DNA of 64,000 nt from Micromonospora sp. RHAY321 (GCF_023896955.1 NZ_JAMHIW010000005.1:248001-312000), one strand, 5' to 3'. Counted from the first letter of the stretch, positions 52,170 through 60,671 are shown. The notes: a model not told the origin generated them from the sequence alone. Translations and numbers: made by a program.

Positions 52170-54950
52170 CTACTTGGTGGCCGGCTTGAGGCAGAGCACC
52201 CGGTTGGTGCCGTCGCCGGGCAGCACCACGTGCGGCTGCGTCGTATCGGTGCACTTGTCCTTCGCGTCCACCTTGGAAACGATGGTGAACGCGCCGGCCT
52301 CGCCGCAATCCGTCGCCGAGGCACCCTGACCGGACTGCTTCACACAGGTGCCGACCGCCGGGTCGAAGGCGGGCGCCTCGTCCCCGCCGCCGAACTTGCC
52401 GAGCAGCATCAGAAGGCCGAGCGGCACCGCCAGGATGAGCACCGCGGCGATCAGCACCGCGGCGAGCACACGGCCGTTGCGCACCTTCGGCACCGGCGGC
52501 TCCGCCTTCGGCTCGTCGGCGTCCGGCTTGAACGCCTCGAACCTGTTGTGGTCGGACTCGCCGGCCTGCTGACCCCAGGACGGCGCCGCCTGCTGAGGTG
52601 CTGGGGGGAACGTCGCCGTGAAGCCGGCACCCGGTGCCGGCTCCGGCGGGCCCCCGAAGCCCGGTCCACCGAAGCCCGGAGCGCCGTTTACCCCGGCGCT
52701 ACCGGCCGCCGGTGACCCGGGGCCGAACCGGTCTTCCGGGCGTTCGGCGCCGGCCTGCGGCCGGACGCCGTTCACCGGCCGGTTGTTGCCGGGCGCGTCG
52801 ACGAAGGAGGGCACACCGGGCGGGAACGCCGGAGGCGCGGACGCGGCCTCGAACCCGTTCGGCGCCGACGGCCGCTCCCGGTCGTCGAAGCGCGGTTCGG
52901 CCGGGGAGTCGCCACCCCAACCCGGGCCGCCCTGACGGTCCGGGCCGTTCTGCCAGTCCGGTGCGGCCTGACGCTCCGGGCCGTTCTGCCAGTCGGGTGC
53001 GGCCTGCCGGTCCGGGCCGTTCTGCCAGTCCGGCGTGCTCTGACGCTCGGGGCCGTTCTGCCAGTCCGGTGCGGCCTGGCGCGCGGCGCCGTTCTGCCAG
53101 TCGGGCGTGCCCTGACGCTCGGGGCCCGGGTCGGCCTGGAACGCCTCCGGCGCGGCCTGCTCCGGCTCGGGTTGGGCCGGACGGCCGTACACCCGGGGCT
53201 GCGGCGCGGACGTGCCGGTCGGTCGAATGGCCTGGTCGGTCGGGGGCATCACCCGGCTGGCCAGTGGCACCGAGGCGCTCGCCGAGGCCCGGCCCACCGC
53301 GCCGGCCGCCGACTCGGCCTCCTGCGCCGGTACGACCGCGCGGCCCGCTCCGGACTCCGGAGAGGTACGCGGGGCGGGCACCACGGCACCGCCTGCCGGC
53401 GACTCCTCGGCCCGACCCCAGGCGGCCGGCTCCGCCTCGTACTGCGCGGCGGCGTCCGGGGTCTCCCGCTCGGCGTACGACGGCTGCTCGGGGATCGCGG
53501 CGAACGGGGCGGGCGACGCGTAGTCGACCGGCGGAGCGGCGGCCAGGCTGGCACCCGGCACGCGCTGCTCCTGCGGGGGCAGCGGCACGGCGTTGGCCGG
53601 CGAGATGCCCGGCGCGGGCCCGGGCTGGTAGGCCGGCGGCTCGTCGCCCCGGTCGGCCTCCCAGCCACCGCGGGGCTGTGCGGAGGCCTCCGCCTCGGCG
53701 CGACCCCACACCTCGCCGGGCGCCCACGGCTGGGCATCGGGCACGCCGGAGCTGCCCTGGGCGGCATTGTCCGGGGCGGCGGCCCAGGCCGGCGACCCGT
53801 CGTTGCCCGGCACGCTGGCGCTGGCCCGCGCCGCGGTGCCGCTCTGCTCCGGGGTCCACGCCGCCGGCTCGGGCCGGTCGGTCGGCTGGTCCTGCGCCGA
53901 CAGCACCCAGTCCGGCTGCTGCGGACGGCCCTCGGCGCCACCCCAGGCGGCCGGCTGCCCGGCCTCGTCCGGCTTCACGTCGGCGCCGTCGCCCCACGTA
54001 CCGGGCTGCGCCTGCTGCTGTGCGGCCCAGCCGCCGGAGCGGGCCGGGTCGTCCTGGCCGGGCCAGTTCGCCGCCGGTGCGGGCACCTGGGCCGCGCCAC
54101 GGGCGGCGGCCGGCTCGGCCTGCCCCCAGCCGGGGGCCGGCTGCTCGGTCGGCTCGGCGGCCTGGCCCCACGTCTGCGGGGACTGGTCGGCCGGCGTCCA
54201 CACGGGCTGGTCGTCGCGCGCGGCGGCGCCGGTGGCCCAGCCGCCGGAGCCGGCCGGGTCATCCTGCTGGCCGTTGCCGGACCAGCCGGTGGCCTGCGCC
54301 GACTCGGGCTGCTGCGACTCGGCGCCACGCCAGTCACCGGCGGGCGGGTTGGACTGCGCCGCGCCGCCCCAGCCACCGGAGCGGGCTGGATCGTCCTGCG
54401 GGGAGTCGGTGTTCCAGCCGCCGGAGCGGGCCGGGTCTTCCGGTGCCGGCCAGGCGGCGGTGGCCGGCGGGACCTGCGCGGCACCCCGCGCGGCGGCCGG
54501 CTGGGCCTGCGCCCAGTCGGGCTGCTCGGGGGCACCGGCGGCCCAGGCGGGACCGCCCTGCTCGGCTGGCGTCCAGCCCTGCTGCTGCGCGCCCCACGGG
54601 GCGGCCTGAGCGTTGTCCGGTGCGCCACCGTTACCGGGCCAGGCGCCGGGCTGCTGCGGCTCGCTCGCGCCACCGCCGTTGGCCCACGCCGGCTGCGTCG
54701 GCTCGGGGGGCTGCGGCGCGGCACCGGAACCCCAGGCGGGGTTCGGCTGCTGCTCCGACTGGGTCGCCCACGCGGGTGCCGGCGGGTTCTGCCGCGCCGG
54801 CGGTGGGGGTGCCCAACCCAGGTCGGGACCGGCGGCGTTGTAGCCGTTGTCCGGCTGCGCCGGGCGGTCGCCGTACGGCGCCGGTCCGCCGGCGCCCGGT
54901 GACACCTCGTCCGGCTCCTGGCCGGGACGGTGCGGGCCCTCGGACGTCAT
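52170..54950 (-). CDS. Giant disordered single-pass membrane protein with C-terminal LppU-like domain
   Basis: 926 residues from the ATG at 54950 (GGAGGAGG upstream). About 800 residues are Pro/Gly/Gln/Ala/Trp-rich, with many WG, GGW and PAW pairs. DPARSGGW recurs several times, a segment starting AAARGAAQVP is duplicated, and five copies of the 12-residue unit PDWQNGPERQAA are in tandem. One membrane segment (about 835-857, VLAAVLIAAVLILAVPLGLL) is followed by a 65-residue outer domain with four Cys (VGTCVKQ, TDCGEAG, DKCTDT, VLCLKPA), matching the LppU/SCO3897 family. Trp-rich low-complexity regions favour condensation, so a scaffold or wall-sensing role is possible but unproven. Confidence 0.85.
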   Translation of the reverse strand: MTSEGPHRPGQEPDEVSPGAGGPAPYGDRPAQPDNGYNAAGPDLGWAPPPPARQNPPAPAWATQSEQQPNPAWGSGAAPQPPEPTQPAWANGGGASEPQQPGAWPGNGGAPDNAQAAPWGAQQQGWTPAEQGGPAWAAGAPEQPDWAQAQPAAARGAAQVPPATAAWPAPEDPARSGGWNTDSPQDDPARSGGWGGAAQSNPPAGDWRGAESQQPESAQATGWSGNGQQDDPAGSGGWATGAAARDDQPVWTPADQSPQTWGQAAEPTEQPAPGWGQAEPAAARGAAQVPAPAANWPGQDDPARSGGWAAQQQAQPGTWGDGADVKPDEAGQPAAWGGAEGRPQQPDWVLSAQDQPTDRPEPAAWTPEQSGTAARASASVPGNDGSPAWAAAPDNAAQGSSGVPDAQPWAPGEVWGRAEAEASAQPRGGWEADRGDEPPAYQPGPAPGISPANAVPLPPQEQRVPGASLAAAPPVDYASPAPFAAIPEQPSYAERETPDAAAQYEAEPAAWGRAEESPAGGAVVPAPRTSPESGAGRAVVPAQEAESAAGAVGRASASASVPLASRVMPPTDQAIRPTGTSAPQPRVYGRPAQPEPEQAAPEAFQADPGPERQGTPDWQNGAARQAAPDWQNGPERQSTPDWQNGPDRQAAPDWQNGPERQAAPDWQNGPDRQGGPGWGGDSPAEPRFDDRERPSAPNGFEAASAPPAFPPGVPSFVDAPGNNRPVNGVRPQAGAERPEDRFGPGSPAAGSAGVNGAPGFGGPGFGGPPEPAPGAGFTATFPPAPQQAAPSWGQQAGESDHNRFEAFKPDADEPKAEPPVPKVRNGRVLAAVLIAAVLILAVPLGLLMLLGKFGGGDEAPAFDPAVGTCVKQSGQGASATDCGEAGAFTIVSKVDAKDKCTDTTQPHVVLPGDGTNRVLCLKPATK
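52927..53118. repeat. 36-base tandem repeat encoding the PDWQNG unit
   Basis: At least five near-identical 36-base units lie in register with the reading frame of the LppU-like gene. TTCTGCCAGTC recurs every 36 bases. Third-position differences between units show they are not a recent slip. Confidence 0.8.
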
Positions 54951-55293
54951 GGGTGCGCCTCCTCCATCACATGTCGGCCGCCGGTGCCGATCGGTCTCCT
55001 CGGCATGGCTGCCGGCGTCACCGGCGTACGGCCGTGCCGGCTCCCCGCACGGTATCCGGTGGCCGCACAGCGCGTCCAAGGAGCACCGGTCGTCACTCCG
55101 CGTTGCCGGTCGGTGTCGAGCGGCTTCTATCGGATCGGCTGGTGCCGGGCCGGCGGGCGGTGACCGAAGCCCACCGTACCGGGCGCTGCGGCAGGGCGGA
55201 ATCCCGGTGCCAAGAGGTGGTGAAACGCCGACGGCCCGCCCGGCGGACCGGGCGGGCCATCGATCTGGAGGAGGTGAGGAAAGTGGTGGAGCA
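54951..55293. other. 343-base intergenic region
   Basis: It holds the promoter of the LppU-like gene (leftward) and the terminator of the 45-codon small gene. No other coding region is convincing; short frames here are Arg/Pro-rich shadows. Confidence 0.5.
55233..55258 (-). terminator. Terminator of the 45-codon small gene
   Basis: GGCCCGCCCGG (55233-55243) and CCGGGCGGGCC (55248-55258) pair perfectly around CGGA, 36 bases past the small-gene stop. A GTTTC stretch follows on the minus strand. Confidence 0.7.
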
Positions 55294-55431
55294 TCAGCTC
55301 ATGTGACGCTGGGCGATGACGAGGAGCTCCTCGCGGACCGCCGGCGAGGTCGCGGACCGCAGCGCGTGCTCGATGGCACGGGCACGGCGGGTGGCGTCGC
55401 GGTGGTTGCGGATGCGCTCGATCATGCTCAT
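55294..55431 (-). CDS. 45-residue basic small protein
   Basis: ATG at 55431 with AGGGGGAA seven bases upstream; a second ATG lies two codons later. The chain begins MSMIERIRNHRDATRRARAI, continues with EHALRSATSPAVREELL and ends in VIAQRHMS. It is predicted mostly helical and rich in Arg, with no Cys, Pro-rich tail or membrane segment. Upstream is an AT-richer promoter region; downstream is a matching terminator, so it looks like a complete independent gene. I recall short proteins of this style in related actinobacteria, but no function. A nucleic-acid or protein-binding helix is a guess. Confidence 0.7.
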   Translation of the reverse strand: MSMIERIRNHRDATRRARAIEHALRSATSPAVREELLVIAQRHMS

Positions 55432-55504
55432 TTGTGGTTCCCCCTGGTTGTCAGCCCCTGATGTCTCTATTCAACCGCAGAAGCCCACCAACTTCCATCG
55501 ATTA

Positions 55505-55530
55505 TTAGGTGAGCTGAGACACCTGCCTAA
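55505..55530. promoter_or_regulatory. Inverted repeat TTAGG...CCTAA upstream of the small gene
   Basis: TTAGGTGAGC (55505-55514) equals one half of a DtxR/IdeR-type iron box, and CCTAA (55526-55530) the other end, but the spacing is seven bases too long. An inner AGGTG/CACCT inverted repeat is also present. Confidence 0.3.
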
Positions 55531-55577
55531 CAATCAAAGGTGACAGGGCTCGTCAACCAGCGGTTCCGTTGCCGAAC

Positions 55578-55627
55578 GGCCACGGCCGGTGTGCCGGGCG
55601 TTAACCCGTGGCACACCGGCCGTGGCC
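55578..55627 (-). terminator. Perfect 18-bp terminator after the E2 gene
   Basis: GGCCACGGCCGGTGTGCC (55578-55595) and GGCACACCGGCCGTGGCC (55610-55627) form a perfect stem with a 14-base loop, directly past the E2 stop. Confidence 0.85.
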
Positions 55628-55641
55628 TGGTGTTCGGACGG

Positions 55642-57126
55642 TCAGGTCCAGGCGAGCAGCGCCGCCTCCGGGTCGGCGAGGAAGTCGCCGATGTCGCGCA
55701 GGAACTTCGAGCCCAGCTCACCGTCGATGATGCGGTGGTCGAAGCTCAGCCCCAGCGTGGTGACCTGACGCGGCTTGACCTTGCCCTTGTGCACCCAGGG
55801 CATCTCCCGCACCGCGCCGAAGGCCAGGATGGCCGACTCACCCGGCGGCAGGATCGGCGTGCCGGTGTCCACCCCGAACACCCCGACGTTCGTGATGGTC
55901 AGGGTGCCGCCGGACATGTCGGCCGGCGAGGTGCGGCCCGACTTCGCCGTCTGCACCAGATCGTTCAACGCGTCCGCCAGTTCGCGCAGCGAAAGCCGGC
56001 CGGCGTCCTTCACGTTCGGCACGATCAGGCCGCGCTCGGTGGCCGCCGCGATACCGAGGTTCACGTACTCCTTGACCACGATCTCGTCGCCGGCCCAGGT
56101 CGAGTTGACCATCGGGTGACGCTTCACGGCCAGCAGCACCGCCTTCGCCACCAGCAGCAGCGGCGAGACCCGGACGTCGCGCCACTCCCTCCGGCCCCGC
56201 AGCCTGTCCAGCGCCTTCATCGCCCGGGTCACGTCGACGGTCAGGAACTCCGTCACGTGCGGGGCGGTGAACGCCGAGCGGGACATGTTCTCGGCGGTGA
56301 GCTTGCGCACCCCCTTGACCGGGATGCGCTGCTCGCGGTCCGCGCCGAAGCTCGCGGCGCTCGTCGCCACCGACGTCGCCGCGACCGGCTCGGCCGCCGC
56401 CACGGACCCGTTCGCCGCCTGCTGCACGTCCTCCCGGGTGATCGAGCCCAGTGGGCCCGAGCCGGTCAGCGTGCCCAGGTCGACCCCGAGGTCCTTGGCG
56501 AGCTTGCGTACCGGCGGCTTGGCCAGCACCAGTCCGCCGCTCGTCGCGGCGCCCCGCCCGTTGGCGACCGGAGCCGGAGCCACCGGAGCCTGCGCGACCG
56601 GAGCCGGTGCGACCGGAGCCGGTGCGACCGGCGTGGTCGTCGGCGCGGCCTGCTCCGGGACGGCACCCTTGCGCGGGCGTCGCTTCGCGGCGGTGGTACG
56701 CGGGCCGTAACCGACCAGTACCGCGGTCCGCCCACCCGGGGCCGGGCCGCCGATCAGGCCGGGCTCGACCATGCCCTCAGCCGGTGCCACCTCCACGGCG
56801 GCCAGCGAGGCCGCCGACGGGGTGGGCAGGTCACCGCCGGGCGTGGACGTGGTCGACGGCGCGTCCAGCGGGCCGGCACCCGGGTCGGTGTCGATCGCGA
56901 TGATCGGCGAGCCGACCTCGACCGTCGTCCCCTCCGGGTGGAAGATCCGGTGCACCTGACCGGCCCACTTCGCCGGGATCTCCACGGCCGCCTTGGCCGT
57001 CTCCACCTCGACGATCGGCTGGTTCAGCTCGATGGTGTCGCCGACCTTGACCAGCCAGGCGAGGATCTCGCCCTCGGTCAGCCCCTCGCCCAGGTCGGGC
57101 AGGTTGAACTCCTTGATCCGGGACAT
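55642..57126 (-). CDS. Dihydrolipoamide acyltransferase (E2) of a 2-oxoacid dehydrogenase
   Basis: 494 residues from the ATG at 57126. Lipoyl domain about 1-80 with Lys45 in VEVETAKAAVEIPA. A Pro/Ala linker, then the peripheral-subunit-binding domain (about 205-245, VRKLAKDLGVDLGTLTGSGP), a second linker and the acyltransferase domain to the end with TEFLTVDVTRAM, LNDLVQTAKSGR and the catalytic SFDHRIIDGELGSKFL. It transfers the acyl group to CoA. One lipoyl domain and neighbouring separate E1 alpha and beta favour a branched-chain or broad 2-oxoacid complex. E3 is not in the window. Confidence 0.95.
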   Translation of the reverse strand: MSRIKEFNLPDLGEGLTEGEILAWLVKVGDTIELNQPIVEVETAKAAVEIPAKWAGQVHRIFHPEGTTVEVGSPIIAIDTDPGAGPLDAPSTTSTPGGDLPTPSAASLAAVEVAPAEGMVEPGLIGGPAPGGRTAVLVGYGPRTTAAKRRPRKGAVPEQAAPTTTPVAPAPVAPAPVAQAPVAPAPVANGRGAATSGGLVLAKPPVRKLAKDLGVDLGTLTGSGPLGSITREDVQQAANGSVAAAEPVAATSVATSAASFGADREQRIPVKGVRKLTAENMSRSAFTAPHVTEFLTVDVTRAMKALDRLRGRREWRDVRVSPLLLVAKAVLLAVKRHPMVNSTWAGDEIVVKEYVNLGIAAATERGLIVPNVKDAGRLSLRELADALNDLVQTAKSGRTSPADMSGGTLTITNVGVFGVDTGTPILPPGESAILAFGAVREMPWVHKGKVKPRQVTTLGLSFDHRIIDGELGSKFLRDIGDFLADPEAALLAWT

Positions 57127-57131
57127 GTCGA

Positions 57132-58121
57132 TCACCAGCCGAAGGAGCGGTCGACGGCGTCGAGTACCCGGTCCAGGTCGGGCAGGTACTCCTCCTCCAC
57201 CCGGGCTGCCGGGTAGGGGGTGTCGAAGCCGGTCACCCGCAGCACCGGCGACTCCAGGGAGTAGAAGCACTCCTCGGTGATCCGCGCGGCCAGCTCGGCG
57301 CCGATGCCGATGTTCGACGGAGCCTCGTGCACCACCACGGCGCGGCCGGTGCGCTTCACCGACTCGTACGCCGCGCTCAGGTCCAGCGGGGAGAGCGTGC
57401 GCAGGTCGATGACCTCCAGCTCCCGGCCGTCCTCGGCGGCGGCGGTCGCCGCGTCCAGGCAGGTCCGCACCATCGGCCCGTAGGCCAGCAGGGTGACGTC
57501 GGTGCCGGGTCGCACCACCCGGGCCGAGTGCAGCGGGTACGCGTCGGCCAGCGGCGCGTCCAGGTCGACGGGACCCTTCTCCCAGTAGCGCCGCTTGGGC
57601 TCCAGGAAGACGATCGGGTCGTCCGAGGCGATGGCCTGCTGGATCATCACGTACGCGTCCTGCGGGTTGGCGCAGGACACCACCTTCAGGCCGGCGGTGT
57701 GCGCGAAGTACGCCTCCGGCGACTCGGAGTGGTGCTCGACGGCCCCGATGCCGCCGCCGAACGGGATCCGGATGACCATGGGGATGCTGAGCTTCCCGCG
57801 CGAGCGGTAGTGCATCTTCGCCACCTGCGACACGATCTGGTCGTACGCGGGGTAGACGAAGCCGTCGAACTGGATCTCGCAGATCGGCCGGTAGCCACGG
57901 ATGGCGAGGCCGACCGCGGTGCCGATGATGCCGGACTCCGCCAGCGGGGTGTCGATGACCCGCTGGTCGCCGAAGTCCTTCTGGAGCCCGTCGGTGATCC
58001 GGAAGACGCCGCCGAGCTTGCCGACGTCTTCGCCCATGATGATGACCTTGGGGTCGTTCTCCAGGGCGCGGCGCAGACCGGTGTTGAGGGCCTTGCCGAG
58101 GGTGAGCGTCTCCGTGGCCAT
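57132..58121 (-). CDS. 2-oxoacid dehydrogenase E1 subunit beta
   Basis: 329 residues from the ATG at 58121, whose first base is shared with the E1 alpha stop (TGATG). Motifs: ETLTLGKALNTGLRRALEND, MGEDVGKLGGVFRITDGL, DTPLAESGIIGTAVGLAIRG, AYDQIVSQVAKMHYRSRG, HHSESPEAYFAHTAGLKVVS and EVIDLRTLSPLD. Family match to PDH/BCKDH E1 beta. It pairs with E1 alpha to form the heterotetramer and its C-terminal domain binds E2. The E2 gene starts five bases after its stop. Confidence 0.95.
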   Translation of the reverse strand: MATETLTLGKALNTGLRRALENDPKVIIMGEDVGKLGGVFRITDGLQKDFGDQRVIDTPLAESGIIGTAVGLAIRGYRPICEIQFDGFVYPAYDQIVSQVAKMHYRSRGKLSIPMVIRIPFGGGIGAVEHHSESPEAYFAHTAGLKVVSCANPQDAYVMIQQAIASDDPIVFLEPKRRYWEKGPVDLDAPLADAYPLHSARVVRPGTDVTLLAYGPMVRTCLDAATAAAEDGRELEVIDLRTLSPLDLSAAYESVKRTGRAVVVHEAPSNIGIGAELAARITEECFYSLESPVLRVTGFDTPYPAARVEEEYLPDLDRVLDAVDRSFGW

Positions 58122-59296
58122 CAGTGGGCGCTCCCCTCGAACGACTCCATGTACTTGCTGAACTGCGCGCGCTGCTCGTCGAGCAGCGGAGACCCGTTGG
58201 GGTAGACGTGGTCGAACATCGTCACCGGCTCCGGGTTGGGCATGGCGAGCACCCGCTCGCGCAGGTGCACCGACTCCCGGCGGGCCTGCTCGTCGACCTC
58301 GGCGAAGAAGGCCGCGTCGGCGATCTGCTGCTTCTCCAGGAAGGCCTTCACCCGGGAGATCGGGTCCTTGGCCTGCCACGCCTCGACCTCGCTGGCGATG
58401 CGGTAGCGGGTCGGGTCGTCGGAGGTGGTGTGCGCACCCATGCGGTAGGTGTACGCCTCAATCAGGCTCGGGCCCTGCCCGTGCCGCGCGTTGTCCAGCG
58501 CGGTACGGGTCACCGCGTAGGTGGCCAGCACGTCGTTGCCGTCCACCCGGATGCCCGGGAAACCGAAGCCGGCGGCCCGCTGGTAGAGGGGGATGCGGGT
58601 CTGCCGCTCCAGGGGCTCGGAGATCGCGTACTGGTTGTTCTGGCAGAAGAAGACCATCGGCGCGTTGAACACGCCGGCCCAGACGAACGCCTCGTTGACG
58701 TCGCCCTGGCTGGTGGCACCGTCGCCGAAGTAGGCGATCACCGCTTCGCCGTCGTCGGTGCCGGTCTTGCCGTCCATGTTGATGCCCATGGCGTAGCCGG
58801 TCGCGTGCAGGGTCTGCGCCCCGATCACGATCGTGTACATGTTGAACTTGAACTCGTTCGGGTCCCAGCCGCCCTGGTCGACGCCGCGGAACAGGCCGAG
58901 CGGCATGATCGGGTCGATGCCCCGGCAGTAGAGGACGCCGTGCTCCCGGTACGTCGGGAAGGCCATGTCCTGCGTGCGCAGTGCCCGCCCGGAGCCGACC
59001 TGGGCCGCCTCCTGGCCCAGCAGGCTGGCCCAGATGCCCAGCTCGCCCTGGCGCTGCAACGCGGTCGCCTCGGCGTCGAGCTTGCGGACCAGCACCAGGT
59101 CGCGGTAGAGCCCGCGGTACTCCTCGTCGGTGAAGTCGACGCGGTACTCGATGCCGTCCGGGCCGGTGACGCTGTCGATCCGCTCGCCTTCGGGGGTGAG
59201 CAGCTGCACCAGCTCGGGGTTGCCGGTCGCGCTCTTCCTGGAGCGGGGTGCCGCCCGCCTGCCGCGGGTGGTGCCCCCGGGGTCGCCCTTTGCCAT
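58121..59296 (-). CDS. 2-oxoacid dehydrogenase E1 subunit alpha
   Basis: 391 residues from the ATG at 59296, after GGGAGAG. Thiamine diphosphate motif GDGATSQGDVNEAFVWAGVF with NNQYAIS, preceded by LLGQEAAQVGSGRAL and MAFPTYREHGVLYCRGI. Phosphorylation-loop-like YRMGAHTTSDDPTRYR is present. Cytoplasmic; decarboxylates 2-oxoacids and passes the acyl group to lipoyl-E2. With E1 beta and E2 it forms a single leftward operon. Substrate (pyruvate or branched-chain) cannot be settled; annotation as pyruvate dehydrogenase in related genomes is common. Confidence 0.95.
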   Translation of the reverse strand: MAKGDPGGTTRGRRAAPRSRKSATGNPELVQLLTPEGERIDSVTGPDGIEYRVDFTDEEYRGLYRDLVLVRKLDAEATALQRQGELGIWASLLGQEAAQVGSGRALRTQDMAFPTYREHGVLYCRGIDPIMPLGLFRGVDQGGWDPNEFKFNMYTIVIGAQTLHATGYAMGINMDGKTGTDDGEAVIAYFGDGATSQGDVNEAFVWAGVFNAPMVFFCQNNQYAISEPLERQTRIPLYQRAAGFGFPGIRVDGNDVLATYAVTRTALDNARHGQGPSLIEAYTYRMGAHTTSDDPTRYRIASEVEAWQAKDPISRVKAFLEKQQIADAAFFAEVDEQARRESVHLRERVLAMPNPEPVTMFDHVYPNGSPLLDEQRAQFSKYMESFEGSAH

Positions 59297-59442
59297 CCGT
59301 CTCTCCCTGTCGTGTCTGCGTCGGCACCGGGGGGTCACCCGGCCGCGCAACTCGTGCGCCTGTCCGGCTGCTGCCGGACCGGTTCCTGGCGGCCGCGCCT
59401 AGCCCCGGTGGGGGTTGCCGCGCGGCGTGAGCCGGATTCTGG

Positions 59443-59457
59443 CCGAACCCGGTTCGG
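59443..59457. promoter_or_regulatory. Palindrome CCGAACCCGGTTCGG
   Basis: Arms CCGAACC and GGTTCGG are perfect complements around one C, 147 bases upstream of the E1 alpha start. Candidate operator for the 2-oxoacid dehydrogenase operon. Confidence 0.35.
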
Positions 59458-59668
59458 GAGCGCCGGCGCTCAACCGCGCCTGCCGCGAGGGTGCGCGGAG
59501 GTCACGGCTGCGTTGCCGTCGTGCTCCATATTCGCAGAGGAGGTGAGCGCGCCCACAGTACGCCCGCCCCGCATTCCGACCGCCCACCCTTTGCTGACCT
59601 TTGTCGCCATGATGCCGGGAAGCGATCGACGGGCGGTACGGCGACGGTTCGTCACCGTTCGGTCATCT

Positions 59669-59686
59669 CCGCGTGTCGACACGCGG
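59669..59686. promoter_or_regulatory. Perfect 18-base palindrome CCGCGTGTCGACACGCGG
   Basis: The nine-base arms are exact complements with no spacer. It is 135 bases upstream of the Pro/Thr-rich gene. Symmetry and position suggest a regulator-binding site; no known consensus fits. Confidence 0.45.
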
Positions 59687-59820
59687 TGGAGGTTGGCTGA
59701 CGGAGGGTAACTAGGCGAGGCTGATTACCGCAGGATCGCGCCGATCGGGTGATTTGCCGGTGTTTTTCAGCCGACGGTGTCCATCCGCGTCCTCCAACGG
59801 CCGACGACAAGGGGTGTGCG

Positions 59821-60606
59821 GTGCACGAGCCAGGTGACGGTCCCGGCACACCGGCGCTCGGCCGGCACCGGTCGCCCGGTGGATACCGCCCGGTGGTGGG
59901 CGCGCACCGCGCGCCCGGCGCCGGCGGCCCCTCCCGGGGCTACCTGCTCACCGTCGCGCTGCTGGCCGGCACCGCCTCGATGCCCATCCTCGCCGCGATC
60001 AGCGCGGGCTCGGCCACCCCGGGCAGCACCGCGCTGCCGGACAGCAGCACCCCGTTCATCCCCACCCCGTCGGTCGGGCCGGTGGTGATTCCGCTGCCGA
60101 TGACCAGTCAGCCGGCGCTTCCGCCAGCCGGCACGCCCAGCGTCGGCCCGACCGCGACCGGTGGTTGGCTGCCCGCCGCTCCCCGACACAGCCCGGAGGG
60201 GTCGAGGCCCGAGTCGGCCGCAGCCGATCAGGGGCCCGCACCCCGGGCCGTGCCGCGGCCGACGCCGAGGGCGACCCGCAGCACCCCGCCGGCCGCACCA
60301 CCCAGCCCGTCGCCGGTGCCGTCACCGACCCGTACGCCGACCGATCCTCCGGATCCCGACCCCGACCCGACCCCCACGCCGAGCCCGACGCCGACCGTGC
60401 CGGCAACCCCGACCGGGACCGACTCCTCGACGCCGACCGCGGTGCCGACCAGCACCCTCTCCGTGCCAGCGACCAGACCCACGCCGCCGGCAACCCCCGC
60501 CTCCTCGGGCAGCCGACCCAGCCCCACCAACCCGCCGACGACCCTGATCAGCCGGTCGCCGCTGGCCGGACCGACACACCCCACGGTGTCCCCGCCGGTA
60601 CGGTGA
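59821..60606 (+). CDS. Pro/Thr-rich membrane-anchored or secreted protein
   Basis: 261 residues from the GTG at 59821 (AAGGGG seven bases upstream). Residues 1-40 are Gly/His/Arg-rich. A hydrophobic segment (about 44-65, YLLTVALLAGTASMPILAAI) acts as signal or anchor. The rest is Pro/Thr/Ser-rich, with a (DP)n and (TP)n core around residues 175-215, and no folded domain. It is probably a wall-spanning or O-mannosylated region. Function unknown; low-complexity genes of this kind are easily mispredicted, but the ribosome site and codon pattern support it. Confidence 0.6.
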   Translation: MHEPGDGPGTPALGRHRSPGGYRPVVGAHRAPGAGGPSRGYLLTVALLAGTASMPILAAISAGSATPGSTALPDSSTPFIPTPSVGPVVIPLPMTSQPALPPAGTPSVGPTATGGWLPAAPRHSPEGSRPESAAADQGPAPRAVPRPTPRATRSTPPAAPPSPSPVPSPTRTPTDPPDPDPDPTPTPSPTPTVPATPTGTDSSTPTAVPTSTLSVPATRPTPPATPASSGSRPSPTNPPTTLISRSPLAGPTHPTVSPPVR

Positions 60607-60671
60607 CGATCAGGCGCGACCAAGCCGGCGCCGGCGGTGGTCGGCGGTAGACGCGTACCGGAGGGGGCGGC

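Larger units (their letters stand above)
59297..59820. other. 524-base divergent promoter region
   Basis: No credible gene. It holds two palindromes (59443-59457 and 59669-59686), an inverted pair GGTAA/TTACC near 59706-59729 and an AT-richer patch TGTTTTT at 59761-59767. It must contain the promoters of the E1 alpha gene (leftward) and the Pro/Thr-rich protein gene (rightward). Confidence 0.5.

Noticed and set aside
52900-53130. CRISPR-like spaced repeats
   Set aside because: The 36-base repeats are in-frame coding repeats of a single protein with no unique spacers, leader or cas genes.
59706-59729. GGTAA/TTACC inverted pair as another member of the TTACY operator family
   Set aside because: Arms are in the opposite orientation and spaced 14 bases, so it does not fit the 16-base pattern.
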